DNA from: Azorinus chamasolen
Taxonomy: Eukaryota; Mollusca; Bivalvia; Cardiida; Solecurtidae
Direction of reading: 5' to 3'
Assembly: GCA_963576725.1 (NCBI GenBank)
Contig: OY755237.1
Location: 53,039,674 to 53,103,673 of the forward strand
DNA length: 64,000 nt
Below, one piece after another: positions 12,330 to 23,410 of this stretch. The translations under genes and the position numbers were made by a program. Numbering within the stretch: the stretch's first letter is position 1; the number at the start of each line of letters is the position of its first letter. The notes under the pieces are model-generated. The model worked only from the letters and a program-made list of their open reading frames with translations. It ran no database searches and was not told the origin of the DNA.

Positions 12330-13144
12330 TTACTTGTCATCTTCAGGCATTAGTTGGTCTGTTGTACAACTTGCAACATATTTTGTTACCATTTGTTCTT
12401 GATGACAGAGCATTGTCTTCCTCCTGATGGCCTTTCTCTCATTCTAAAGTCTTTTGCCATATAGACATCAAACGATGTACTGTCACTCAGATTGAAGTTT
12501 TTATCCCATATATTTGCAGATACACCCTCAGCAATTAGACTTCTTGCATAATTGGTCGTTATGGCTTCTCCTGATTGAAGGCATTGATCTAATTTGAACT
12601 TGACAAAAGCCCTTTGGACGTTGTTAAGCAAGTCCTTCTTGGCCTGATTGTCTTCTCTGTAGAAAGGCACAATGTAGTCATTCAGTGGAGAAGGAATAGT
12701 TTCCAAACCTGTGTGCAACTTTTCCTTCTTCAATGTACTAGGCTCTGACTCTCTTTCTTGCTTTCTTTTCTCCCCACTGGTACGGCACTTTGTCATCCAT
12801 GACGAAGTGCTCTAGCTGAGCGGGTGCAACTGGCAGGTGAGGGGTTGCAACTGACATCTGGGCAAAACAGGCTTGTAACCCCGCTTGTAAAACTTTCTGT
12901 ACCAATTCCTGACCTGTTCTGCAAGGGCCCTTACTTCTGTGACAAGTCTTTCTTCCATCTGTGCAAGTTTCACATCTGTCTCTTTTGCTGCATTTTCCAG
13001 AATTTCCACCTTATGTTCTAAGGCCTGTCTTGCCTCTTTTTCTGCCTTCAGGGCCATCTTCACCTTGGCCACCTCATTGGCCACTATTTTTGACGTCTGC
13101 CTGACCACCATATCTGCAAACTCGTCATCATTGCTCAAGCTCAT
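12330..13144 (-). pseudogene. Array unit 6, coiled-coil protein exon (deletions, frameshifts)
   Basis: This is the last copy before the LTR element. About 20 bases are missing near 12913 after RALAEQ, which shifts the frame. A further shift near 12790 and one near 12450 split the rest. The acceptor-like TTTTCAG before AAATG is present. Confidence 0.75.
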
Positions 13145-13347
13145 TTCTGAAAACAAAACCACATGGTTTATTACTTTACTGTAAATCATGGTACTGTATT
13201 GTACTTAATTGAAATACACTGTATTGTACTCTACTCTACTTTACTATATGTTATGCTATTCTGTGGTGTTCGCCTGACCCTGAGCTATCCTGGTTCAAAA
13301 TTTAAAACTAAAAAAAAAACACCCAAAAAAAAAACCCAACTGCACTG

Positions 13348-13637
13348 TGTAACGCTATGGGACTAATATATAGCACGAACAATAGTGTAGTGGTTTTCTA
13401 CATTTTAATAACTCGACTTCTCTGTGTGCTACAGAGCTCTAAAGAGTTATAGCCAGTGATACCTCAGTTCTCAAAGTTCTAAAAGTTCTACGAGTTCTAC
13501 CTGTCCAGGCGCCCGCTCCTGCTACTTAAGGTCCAAACTAATGGTCACGTGGTGATCAGTCACGCCCCCATCAGCTGGACTGCCCTGATCATGAATTTAC
13601 ATCATGATCAATGCTGGCAGCAGGCCATTGTGTTACA
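13348..13637 (-). repeat. 3' LTR, 290 bp
   Basis: The ends are TGTAACGC at the low side and GTGTTACA at the high side, giving the canonical TG...CA inverted termini. It borders array sequence at 13347 and a polypurine tract at 13638. No second copy was seen. Confidence 0.65.
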
Positions 13638-13649
13638 TCCCTCCCCCAC
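13638..13649 (-). other. Polypurine tract
   Basis: On the minus strand it reads GTGGGGGAGGGA directly before the LTR, as expected for the plus-strand primer of an LTR retroelement. Confidence 0.6.
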
Positions 13650-13980
13650 TAGAATAAGATTTGTTATACAAATCTTCAGTGGAAAACAGGTAACACGATG
13701 GACGCCTGACACAAGAAAATTTCAATTCATTAAATAAACACATTTTAACCATATAAAACATAAGTAAAACAACTGTAAACCCATGCACAGTTCAGATATA
13801 AATATAACTTCAAACAAATAACACATCAAATAACACACTCTAAGATAATCCATTAATTAAATCCAATGTCACATGTCCGTGTTTAATTTCCTCCGTTTTC
13901 TCCTTCCCCGAGTCCTCGTCACTAATCACTAAGGGGATCCCCGACTGAATAGGTAATCCCGGGAGTCTTAACGTAACTTG

Positions 13981-14433
13981 TCATTCCCGTAGACTGTGTC
14001 CTAGGAAAGCTCGTGCCTGAGGCCCTGGCATAGGTCTGTCTGTCGATTCAGAGCCCGGGGCAGGGTGCCGCAGAACGCCTCGTCCTCGTCCAACTCCTGC
14101 TGTGTTAAATGACGCCGTCGTTATTGTTGGCGTGTTGTTGCCTGTTGCTTGTGGCGTTGGCGTGACGGTGGCTACCGGACGTGTCGCTGGCGTTTGCTCC
14201 TGCTCCTGTATGTTGAAGTTCATTGTTATTAATGTTGCCAATTCTATCGCGATGGACGTGGCCATCGACATGACCCTGTCGTCTGTGACTCTGTCATTTC
14301 TCAGATGCGTCATGATCGTCGTAAAGATCAATCTAAAGAATCGGTTGAAGTAAAACTCCCAAGAGTACATAATTGTGGCTATCGGTATTTGGCAATCGAA
14401 TGTGCAGTGACCACAATTTCTTAAGTACCCCAT
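13981..14433 (-). CDS. Unrecognised ORF downstream of the envelope, 150 aa
   Basis: This is an open frame between the envelope-like gene and the polypurine tract. The middle has a Thr/Pro-rich low-complexity run, then AGVGRGRGVLRHPAP, a basic Gly/Arg segment. I recognise no domain. It could be an accessory frame of the element, or chance. The plus strand also has an 83-codon frame here, so the open frame alone is weak evidence. Confidence 0.3.
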   Translation of the reverse strand: MGYLRNCGHCTFDCQIPIATIMYSWEFYFNRFFRLIFTTIMTHLRNDRVTDDRVMSMATSIAIELATLITMNFNIQEQEQTPATRPVATVTPTPQATGNNTPTITTASFNTAGVGRGRGVLRHPAPGSESTDRPMPGPQARAFLGHSLRE

Positions 14434-14613
14434 TCTACAGTCTACGTTGGGAAGTTATTGTCTGATAATCTGTATAATTGGCTAAGTTGTCAATCAACAT
14501 CTCATTAATTGGCGATTATCATTAACACCCCATCACTCAGACCCTCACAGATTAGGAGTCATTAATTGTTACTTTATGACTGAGAACTATTTACATGGTA
14601 TTGTACATGCCTA

Positions 14614-16665
14614 TTATACCAGGCTCTGCCAGTACAGAGGTGTACTCTCCGTACTGTTCAAATTGTCAAATATATACAGGTACGGGTACAATCGTTCAGC
14701 AAACGTTTGTGTAGATTCCCTCGGTGTCGCGTTTTCCACGGTTGGATCCATTTTGGCTGGTGGTGCGTTTCCCCCATTCTCCAATGGTCGGAGCTCAACT
14801 TGTCGTTGAATCGCATTTCGTCCAAACCCAGTCCCTTCACGTAAACAATTTGGCAGGCGGCTTTTTACAGACACATATCTGTTTTTACAATGCTTCTTAA
14901 GACAGCAAATGACAGTAACTATAACCACTGCAATACCCAGTGAAAGGCTAATGTAATACCAAACACTTAACCCTCATTGTGTGTCTTGATAATCAACTAA
15001 GGCTAATTCCCTCATAAATTTATTCATGGGTACATTCTTTATCTCTTGCAATGTGGGTGGAATTTCTATTTTGCTTTGATTTGGAAAATTGCCTGTAAAT
15101 TCTTTCCAGATAATTGTTTTTGAAAAGTTTGCTTGTTTCAAAATTCTATACCCCTCTTGCATGTTTTTAGTTTGACCGATCACAAATGGTGTTGCTAAGG
15201 AGAAATAATTGGTGATTGCTATGCATTGTGATTCTACTTTAATTATGTCGACAGGTGGTTTCACTCTATGTTCGCTGCGTTGGCCATCGCATACTACTGA
15301 TAAAGTTAATACCTCTCTAGAAATGATTACCCACGTATCATCAAATAAATGTTTGCTAATTGGCAAGATGTCCCGCATTACTTTAATCTGACAATATTTC
15401 GAGAGAGCTAATTTCCCCGAAACAAACATGTTTACGATACACGTTTTCAAACTACTTAGCATACACAATGGACTTGTAAGAGTGCAAAACTTCACATTGC
15501 CATGACTACAGGCAATTAATTCATTTTCGGTTAGTAATTGGTATTTGTTCTTTGCTTATTTATCAGTGTACCTGGGCTTTCCCGCACTACCATACCCATT
15601 AAATCGTAATTGTCTTTACCACTTTTTGTAGATACAGGAGCAATTATCGGTAATGAGAACGTTTTACAGACCTCGAACATTTGGTCAAGCCTTATTACAG
15701 GTTTTGAGAGAATAATCAGTATTTTGCCATCTGCGAATACTGCTGAAGTCATTAAATGGCGATAAAACGACCAGATATTTGTCTTAGGATCACTAATGAG
15801 AGTCATTAAATTTGGCAATTCTTTCTGAATTCTGACTAACAGTGATTGTGATCTTAGCGAGTTAATCATTTTTGTAGACATTTTTCCTAAAGCCAAATGA
15901 TCAACTTGTGCTCCCAAATCAATTATGTACGATCTTGCATTTAATAGTAATAATCTTGTTTCTTCCAAAAAAAGATCAATTTCAGCCATCATTCCAATGA
16001 ATTTATGGTTTTCAAAGATTCCTTCAATCGCGAATTTAGATAAGTTTACCAATTTTTTGCATCTAATTGCTGCAGTGTTTGAATCATCATATTTATGGAT
16101 TGTCTATTTTCTTTTATCATGGTTTGGGATTCATTTAAAATCGTTAGACTCCTGATATTACATGTACCATTCGTTTTTGATTCATTACTAAATTTCTAAC
16201 TTGGCATTGAATATCTTCAACATCATCTTCAGTTACTGTTCCTACAAGCCATGATAAAATGGAACCAACAAAAGGTACTAAAGATCTCTTTGGTCTTCCA
16301 CGAATTTTCCTTAACTCTCTAATTTCCGTTTTCATGTCCCTGCACATTTTATCCATATACATGTAGTCAATTTCATGCATTAACCCTTTAAAAGCATTTA
16401 AAAACGAACTGTTTTTATGGGTTTTTATTGCAACATCTATTGCTGCTCTTGCATGGTTAATATATCCATTTATGTTTGCCATAAACCTATCGAAGTGATC
16501 GAAATCTATGACAATTGTAGCCAGCCATTTTGCACGGGTAGTGGCTATGTCATTTGTCTTATAATATACAACTGAATCACGAATAACAATATTACCGCCT
16601 CCTAATGTGACTAATAATGTCACCGGCAAAATGCTTAACGGGAATGTTTGCATGATTACTTGCAA
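14614..16665 (-). pseudogene. Envelope-like (F-type) glycoprotein gene of the LTR element, broken
   Basis: Four open segments lie in two frames: 16665-16144, 16052-15531, 15495-14974 and 14928-14614. The first has a hydrophobic start, then a basic RPKRS cleavage-like site followed by a hydrophobic Gly-rich segment. That is the layout of F-type envelopes in errantivirus-like elements. A strongly hydrophobic segment near 14900-14960 is a likely membrane anchor, followed by a Cys/Lys-rich tail. A stop near 14972 precedes the anchor, and frameshifts separate the other segments, so no intact protein is made. Confidence 0.6.
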
Positions 16666-16777
16666 TAATAAAAAGATAAAAATAAAAATTCATACCATCA
16701 ACAACACTCTTTTGAAGTCTATACACAAAACATTTTAACATATATGTTACTCTTTTTGAAGCCTATACATAGTTAAC

Positions 16778-17239
16778 CTATATGCTGTAATAACACAGCA
16801 CATGTTTTCGTTTTTTCTGCCTTCGTGTAGACCTCTTAACTCCAGCATTGATAACATTCACTTGTCTGTTCCCTGGTAGTGTAGAGACTGAACTTGTTAT
16901 CATTAATCCGGGTTCATTCTGAAAGCATTTAGAATTGAAAGGTGTTATCTCGTATAATTGGCTGGAAGGAAACTCTGGGTGGTGTCTCACTTTACAAGAA
17001 GAGATAAGAGCGGTCTGTGGAGGAATAATGACATTGAACTTTAACGGAATCATGGATGCTACATGTATATCATCGACCAGAGGTACATACGTCTCATGTA
17101 CTCTTATACAAGACATATCGTGGTACACTCGCACTCCACGTGATTGAAGCCAGTCCAGACCAAGAATAACATTTCTGTTCAGATTCCGCACAACATAGAA
17201 TTTATGACTCATTTGTAACCCATTAACCCTTTCCCTCAT
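16778..17239 (-). pseudogene. Retropepsin-like fragment of the LTR element
   Basis: The N-terminal part has FYVVRNLNRNVILGLDWL, matching the end of the aspartic protease fold of Ty3/Gypsy polyproteins (the I-L-G-x-D-W-L motif). The catalytic D-S/T-G triad that should lie upstream is absent; the frame starts at a MITE fragment. The Lys/Arg-rich end leads to a stop instead of the reverse transcriptase. Confidence 0.55.
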
Positions 17240-17374
17240 GTAAACATGTTTTCACACATTTGCAAACAGAGCTCATGTTGGCAGAATTAATGAAAACTTT
17301 ATGGTTATGTTTCTGTGTACATTGACATCCCACAACGCTGTCTCTTGCTTTCGCTCTGTAGGAGTCTCATAATA

Positions 17375-18361
17375 ATGTCTCCCCCATATTTATATGGGGG
17401 AGACATATTGTTTTCGTGAGAGCTGTCTGTCTGTCTGTCCGTCCGTCCGTCTGTCCGTCACACTTTTTGTCCGGACGATAACTCCTATATGGCTCATGCC
17501 ATTGGATTGAAACTTCATATATGGAAAGATCATGACGAAAGGAAGTGTCATGCACAAGGTTCATAACTCTGGCTTCACTAATATTGGAGTTATTGACCTT
17601 TGTAAAAAATATCACAATTTTTTGTCCGGACGATAACTTCAATATGCCTGATGCCAGTTGATTGAAACTTCATATATGGAAAGAGTATAATGAGAGGAAG
17701 TGTCATGCACAAGGTACATAAGACTGGCTTCACTAATATTGGAGTTATTGCCCTTTGTAAAAAAAATCACAATTTTTTTGTCCCGATGATAACTCCTATG
17801 TGACACATGCCATTGGAGTGAAACTTCATACATGGAAAGATCATGATAAGAGAAAGTGTCATGCATAAGATCCTTAACTCGAGCTTCAATAAATTTAGAG
17901 TTATTGCGCCTTGTACATTTGTTTAATGCTTTCTTGTCCGGATGATAACTCCTACATGGCTCTTGCCATCGTATTGAAACTTCATACATGGAAAGAGCAT
18001 GATGAGAGAAAGTGTCATGAACAAGGGCCATAACTCTGGCTTCAATACTTTTGGAGTTATTGCCCTTTGTGACATTTTTTGGCCGATCAATAACTCCTGT
18101 TTGACTAATGCTATTGGAATGACATTTTATTTTTGGAAAGAGCATGATGAAAGTAAGTGTCATGCACAAGGGCCATAAATCTGGTATCAGTATTTTTGGA
18201 GTTATTAGCTGTTATCATTTTCTTCTTGAAAAATGTGGTGTGGAAAGCGCATAATGAGGGGAAGTATCATTCATCAAGACCAAAACATTTTTAGTGATTT
18301 CCCTTTACATATTGTTTTTATTAGAGGGGAGACATCCGTTTTTGTGACAAAAACCTCTAGT
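17375..18361 (+). mobile_element. Helentron-like satellite element 1 (HINE/Pearl type)
   Basis: The 5' end is a 32-bp palindrome (17375-17406) built from ATGTCTCCCCC and its complement. A CTGT/CCGT tetranucleotide tract follows, then five ~155-bp tandem units starting near 17469, 17624, 17780, 17936 and ~18081. The inverted end GGGGAGACAT lies at 18326-18335, followed by a hairpin GTTTTTGT/ACAAAAAC (18338-18354) and CTCTAGT. Subterminal inverted repeats plus a terminal hairpin and CTAGT end fit non-autonomous Helentrons. Confidence 0.7.
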
Positions 18362-18750
18362 TAATATCTGTTTTCATAACTCTATTGAAATTGTCTATTC
18401 TCTCCAAAAATCTGTTTTTCTGCATACACTGTTCTTGCTTTTCATGGTCACTATCTGCGTTGCACAGAAATGTAAAAAATTCTTCAGATATTCTTAAACA
18501 GCTCTCTGTCTCAACTAAAAGTTCTCTCTGAATTGTCTTGGAAGTCATTGTCCGACTGAGTTGTAAGAAGTGCTACTCGTTGTTCAGACCTTTTCAGCTG
18601 ATCTTTGAATTTAGTTTTACTGTACTTGTAATTCTGCTCTGCCCTCTGGGTGAGAACCTTCGTAGATCTGGTTGACATCTTGGAAGATAGTGTAATGATC
18701 GTCTTTTTACTATGCTGTCTTGGGAGGACCGTTACAGCTAGTATAACCAA
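18357..18750 (-). pseudogene. Unrecognised coding fragments cut by Helentron-like element 1
   Basis: Two overlapping frames (18750-18511, 18548-18357) carry MSTRSTKVLTQRAEQ and, in the other frame, MTSKTIQRELLVETE. Both are rich in Gln/Glu/Lys, loosely like retroelement Gag. The second frame ends at a TAG formed by the terminal CTAG of the element at 18361, so that element seems to have interrupted it. The identity is not established. Confidence 0.3.
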
Positions 18751-19385
18751 TTCTAGTCAACATTTAATGAACATTTATTGACATGAGTACTTGAGGTAAA
18801 AACTGAAAATATACAAATTTAAAGCACTCTAAGTATTTTGGCTAAGTTGACCTAAATGAATTTAAACTACGAATAATCTCAAAAATACACGAAAGATATC
18901 TTGATATCAACCGGGGAGAGAAACAATATGGCACATTTATTCCACCAACTCAGGTATTGACCAATAATACTTACGACGATGTGCCATTTAGAAGACAGAA
19001 AACAGATTGACAATCTGGCGTGGAGCCATGTGCTTTTCTAAACCAAATGGACGAGAGAAAACAAAGGGAAGTAAACTACTGCAACACAAGGAATGCTCCA
19101 TATAAAATATATATTGAATCTATAACTATCGAATAAGGGAGACTACTGTGTTTTAAGATTATTTCTAAAACACTGTTAACTTCCGTGTTCGAATTATTTC
19201 TCGGTCTACAAAACATAAACTATGCTAACTACCGGGTTCGTAATATTTCTTGGTATACATAACAAACTCATAAAAATGTGACAGCACGCTCCATGTTTCA
19301 ACTTTTCCCCCATCCATTGTTACTTCCACAATTGGCTGTTCACGTGCTTCAAAATTGCTTAGATAAAACATGTCTTAGTACAGTC
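18751..19385. other. No gene recognised
   Basis: AT-rich DNA without clear repeats or coding signal. Confidence 0.5.
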
Positions 19386-19980
19386 TTACATAATTTTGCT
19401 GAAAGCCGCATGCGACTTAAAGGACTGATAAAGTTGGGCTAGAAGTCGCATGTCCTTCATGACAGTTTTTCGGCATTCCATATCTTTATCGACTCGCCTT
19501 TTGCTTTCCTGGAACAGCCTTTTTCCTATTGTCAGTAGGGCAGAATCATTTCTACAGATGCAGTCGACTCCATCTCTTGCAAATACTCTGTCATTTTTTA
19601 ATATGGTCAATACTTTGATTTTTCTCAGTCATTGACATGAATCAGCAGTACATAGTTATATCCATGTGTCTGTAGAAAAGACTCCTTCCATAAAACCCCT
19701 TACACTTTCAACACTGAACATCAGCATAACCCTGTCTCTCTGACATAAAGTTTGGGGTTTCCTCTACTGCCTGCCTTTTATTAAATTTGAATATACCATA
19801 TTTTTCCCTCGTTGTTTCGAACATCATACCTCTTTCTCTGCTACCGCTTGGAAAGTTAAGTGCCTTGATAACATCAGGCTCTGACCAGTTTTTCCATTCA
19901 ATGTGACATTGAAGCCGACTTTGCTGAACTCCACAGAAGGGACACGGCCTTTTTGGTTTCTTATTATCTTTCTCTGCAGC
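19386..19980 (-). pseudogene. Decayed zinc-finger-type coding region
   Basis: From the right, after CTGCAG, a frame reads KKPKRPCPFCGVQQSR followed by LQCHIEWKNW, a Cys2-His-like finger. Further on the same frame has QC-stop-KCKGFYGRSLFYRHM, a second finger with a stop between the first Cys and Lys. A third part (19610-19386) reads DRVFARDGVDCICRND and MKDMRLLAQLYQSF. Several in-frame stops show decay. It may be part of a mobile-element or recombinase-associated protein; I cannot name it. Confidence 0.35.
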
Positions 19981-20144
19981 GAAAATATACGAAAGAAGTA
20001 GTTACCCGAATGAAGAAAATATCAAAGATGGAGAATGATTGAGGTCATTTTGGCAACAGTTCCTGTTAGTTTCTACAGATACATTGAGTTCAAATGCCAT
20101 CACAAAAAATCATGTAATTGATATTCATAATGTCATTATTGCTT

Positions 20145-20361
20145 AAATGAATATTCATGGAGAAAAGGGATAAAAATGTAAAAGTAAAATTAATATATTG
20201 ACATAGTAAACTTTAGAGAATAATGGATATAACTTTATAAGCAAACAGAACAGACCCTTTGTTGACAGTTCCTGCAGGACTAACAGTACTGTAGCCAGCT
20301 GATCTGGGTCTGCTCTGTTTGCAAAAGTGTAAACTGATGGGATTATCAAATAAAGTGTTAA
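20145..20361 (+). repeat. Family B foldback MITE
   Basis: Has the core GCAAACAGAACAGACCC ... GGGTCTGCTCTGTTTGC and a GTGTTAA end; the left end is degraded. Confidence 0.5.
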
Positions 20362-20909
20362 ACAGATGCTTTTAGCTCGCTATAAGCATATGATGATTTT
20401 AATAAATCTGTAGAACTACAGTAGATCTACATTATACAGCTCCTTTAGGAATGCAGGTAATGTTTTTACCCAATTTTGAGGAAAAATCCCAATAGAAACC
20501 AAATTATTGATTAAAATGCTAAAAATGCAAAATATGTTCAAATGGTGCCAAAAAGGCTTTTCAAATCATTGATTTAGATGCAAAAATAATCAAAATGGAT
20601 TAAAATATATTTTCCCCGAAATTTCCTGAAAAAGGGCCTTGATGATAGTACTTGCTGAATGTTAATCTGAAGTTTTTCTGGAATTTCATTGTTATTGTAT
20701 GTTTGCTCCTTCATTGTAAAATCGGGGAATTATTGCAAAACAATGGTAACTGTCCACTGAATGTCTTCGTGATACCTGTAATATCTGCGTAGGCAGTATA
20801 TTCCCTGATCAAACTGCTCCTGAGAGATAGTGTTCTTCATTAGTGTAAACTCCCTTTAAGGTGAACACTTTATGAATAAAGAAAGATGTTTTTAAAAGCA
20901 GGTGGTTGC
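20362..20909. other. No gene recognised
   Basis: AT-rich stretch; only a short GGTGGTTGCT motif at its right end, of another dispersed repeat. Confidence 0.5.
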
Positions 20910-21604
20910 TTAACCCATTCCCTCATATTGACGCCTTTTGACCCCTCTTCAAAAGTTACCTGTTGAAACCATTGTGATAAATAGAGCATTTGCTCCTATA
21001 GGAGCAAATGCTCTATATATTACAATGATTTCAAACTACAGAATTCTAAAATTTTCCTATTCTCTAGTAAATGCTCCTTTTGGGTAGATTAGAGAGGGTT
21101 TACTGTACATTTTCTGATTCATTGATTTCCTTTAGCAATTTATCAATAATGTGTTGAATTGGTTTGTTCAGTTTTCAGAGCAACAGAAAAATACTAAAAA
21201 TGTCTTTTCTCCACCAAACCCTTTGATGTGACCTCTATTTAGAATTGTCTCGTAGAAAGTTTTAATTTACACATCTTATTTGGACCTCAGAGTTGTACAA
21301 ACTAGTGGAGAGGGGAGACTAGGTCATTTTTTAGATAAACAAATATTTAGGGGGACTTTTGAAGAAGATCTTTAGTGTTAAAATGTTACGATAGATGTGG
21401 CCAAGTCTTTCAGATTCCTTACGTAAATGGCATTCATTTGTGTTATCAATTTCAGCAAAGCATTTTGTTTTTCATGTTATGTTTTGTTTTGGTTTAACCC
21501 TTAGAGCATTTGCAAAACTTTCCTTTTCTCTAATTCATGCTCCTTTTCGGTAAATTTATTCAAAGAGGTTAGATCTAAAAATAGCCTATGAGGGAATGGG
21601 TTAA
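20910..21604. repeat. Family A foldback MITE, interrupted
   Basis: Starts TTAACCCATTCCCTCATA, has the ATAGAGCATTTGCTCCTATA hairpin and ends GAGGGAATGGGTTAA. About 400 bp of other repeat, including AGAGAGGGTTTACTGTA (an end of a TA-inserting element), separates the halves. Confidence 0.6.
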
Positions 21605-21748
21605 GAGATACCAGTGACAGCTTTGAAGACATTCATACTCTGCCCTTTCAAACTTAAAAAAAATGAAAACAAATGGTGAAGTTGTATTTGCAAATGGTTT
21701 GATCACAGATCAGATCATGTGTATTTCAGTGTCGTTCTTGGAATAGAT

Positions 21749-21937
21749 TTAACCCTTGCAACGCTGAATTTTCAAATGGACTGTTCTGAAGTTCAGACAG
21801 GTCAATCTTATAGTGAACATTAAGGGATTTTTCTAAAGAAAAGTGTAGCATGACAAACATGTGATGAGAGGGCTCCTCTAGGGTCTACACAGTTTGCAAA
21901 GGATGTATGTGACTTGTGTCCTGCACTGTAAGGGTTA
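21749..21937. repeat. Family C foldback MITE
   Basis: TTAACCCTTGCAACGCTG at the left, CCTGCACTGTAAGGGTTAA at the right. Same family as 27020-27220. Confidence 0.65.
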
Positions 21938-22117
21938 AGACCAATGATGGAGTCGTGTTGATAACTCTGAACATTGATATTTGTATGGGCTATTTAATGA
22001 TTGAGCATAATCACATTGAAAGATACATTCTTGTCTTGAACTACTGTGTCAATCAAGACCAAAACTTACCTTTCAACTACACCCCTATTCAGTTTCTGCA
22101 GAGTGTTTCAGGTTGAA

Positions 22118-22320
22118 TTAACCCTTTTCCTCATATAAATACCTTTTCTTGCATATGCAAACAGAGAAGACCCAGATCAGACCACTCCTAGGTCTGCTCT
22201 GTTTGTTCACGGAATTTAAAAGATCTGTTTCTTACTTTCTAAAATGGCTACAATGTTCCACCTTCCATATTTCCTTACTATTTTGTCTATGAATATTCAG
22301 TAGGTATTGAAATTTGGAGT
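22118..22320. repeat. Family B foldback MITE
   Basis: TTAACCCTTTTCCTCATA start, CAAACAGAGAAGACCCAGATC core, and AATATTCAGTAGGTATTGAA near the right end. Confidence 0.6.
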
Positions 22321-22539
22321 AAACTCTTTCCCTCCTATTCCATGCATTTGCTAATAGAGTAGATACAGGTCAGACAGCTCCTGTAAGAGCCAACAGATCA
22401 GGGTATACTCTGTTTGTTTATAGAATACATGTATATAAATTTGATTCTATTGATTTTTCAAAGCAAAAATTTCTCTGGAAAATTTTACTTCATAAAAAAT
22501 CAGCTAATAAGTATTCATGATGTAATTATTTCTTACATG

Positions 22540-23301
22540 TAGAGCTGGGTATGCCCCATGGAAAATGTATCGCAATATATCGTGATTATCAGTGCCATCT
22601 CGTGATATGCCGTAAAAACTGTAATAGAGGCCCTGATAAAGGCCCGCCCCTTTTTTTTGTCAAAAAATATTTGTGTGAAAGATGCAATTGAACTGGTCAC
22701 TGTATCTGATATCATTTTTCCAGTAATAGCAAATAATAACACTTCCAAATGTATCTTAACCTTCAAATTGAAACCAAATCACAGAGAGCTCAGAATGTGT
22801 CAGGTCAACTGCACTCATATTTTGTACAGACGAGATAAAGGGAAAATAGTATTCTAATTAAGGCCCCTACTTTACAAAATGTATTGTTCACGGGTGCCTC
22901 TATTACAGGTTTTACGGTGTATCACAATATTTTCTGTATGCTATTACAGGTTAAGAATGCAATAATATCTTTATAGTACAATAAAGGGTTAGTTATTAAA
23001 TTTAAGTAGTAGTTTGAACATGGCAAAACTTCAATAGAAGTAATTCATCAAAGCATGAATTTCAGAAGAATGAAAGGAGTTTTCTGTATTTCTTTTTACC
23101 TGCTTTAAGCAACTTACTGTATTGTTATCGCTTGGTTCGTAGGGGATTAAAACTTATTTGTTTAAAATTTGCTGCATATAAATACATCTGGGTACACTAC
23201 ATGATGTATAACACAAAAAATATTGGTTTGTTAAAAAAATATCGTGATATTGATTGTGCCCCATAAGTATCACGATAAACCGATAATACCTCCTAGCACT
23301 A
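22540..23301. mobile_element. hAT-like non-autonomous element, 762 bp
   Basis: Flanked by the 8-bp direct repeat CTTACATG (22532-22539 and 23302-23309). The ends are TAGAGCTGGGTATGCC and the inverted TAGTGCTAGGAGGTATT, followed inside by ATATATCGTGAT-type sequence, typical of hAT termini. No transposase frame. Confidence 0.7.
22611..22916. mobile_element. Nested MITE with CGTAAAAACTGTAATAGAGGC ends
   Basis: Inverted ends CGTAAAAACTGTAATAGAGG (22611) and CCTCTATTACAGGTTTTACG (to 22916) inside the hAT-like element, so it is a third level of nesting. Confidence 0.6.
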
Positions 23302-23410
23302 CTTACATGAATATTGAACAGGGAACGAGTTAACTGTGCGCACTAGCAGCGAATACATGATAACCTATGCACAGCTCTGATGCAGTTAAGATGTTGAGAT
23401 ACTCTGCACC

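Larger units (their letters stand above)
1..13290. repeat. Tandem segmental array, six units of 2.4-2.7 kb
   Basis: The same block recurs with the minus-strand start codon MSLSNDGEF at 380, 2787, 5194, 7891, 10539 and 13144. The spacings are 2407, 2407, 2697, 2648 and 2605 bp. Each unit, in plus order, holds the protein exon (minus), a GCTGAG-rich stretch, a spacer of type A or type B, and palindromic repeats containing GTTTGGATCCAGATGAGAC. The first unit is cut by the window edge. The last is cut at 13347 by an LTR element inserted just after AACTGCACTG, a sequence found intact in the other units. Confidence 0.9.
13348..17239 (-). mobile_element. Decayed Ty3/Gypsy-type LTR element with envelope, no RT/IN
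   Basis: In minus orientation the order is retropepsin-like fragment (17239-16778), envelope-like gene (16665-14614), an extra ORF (14433-13981), polypurine tract, and LTR (13637-13348). The reverse transcriptase, RNase H and integrase expected between protease and envelope are missing, so an internal deletion joined the two. The 5' LTR is not found in the window; the left part ends at a MITE fragment near 17220-17280. It inserted into the last array unit. Confidence 0.7.
22318..23333. repeat. Family B MITE split by a hAT-like insertion
   Basis: Left part 22318-22539 (TAAACTCTTTCCCTCC start), right part 23302-23333 ending GAACGAGTTAA. The 8-bp CTTACATG is duplicated on both sides of the inserted element. 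Confidence 0.65.

Noticed and set aside
47..13184. Plus-strand frames recurring in every array unit (beginning MQLAGEG or MDSVC)
   Set aside because: They are shadows of the minus-strand coiled-coil exon.
13549..13737. 62-codon plus-strand frame
   Set aside because: It crosses the LTR boundary at 13637, so it is not a gene.
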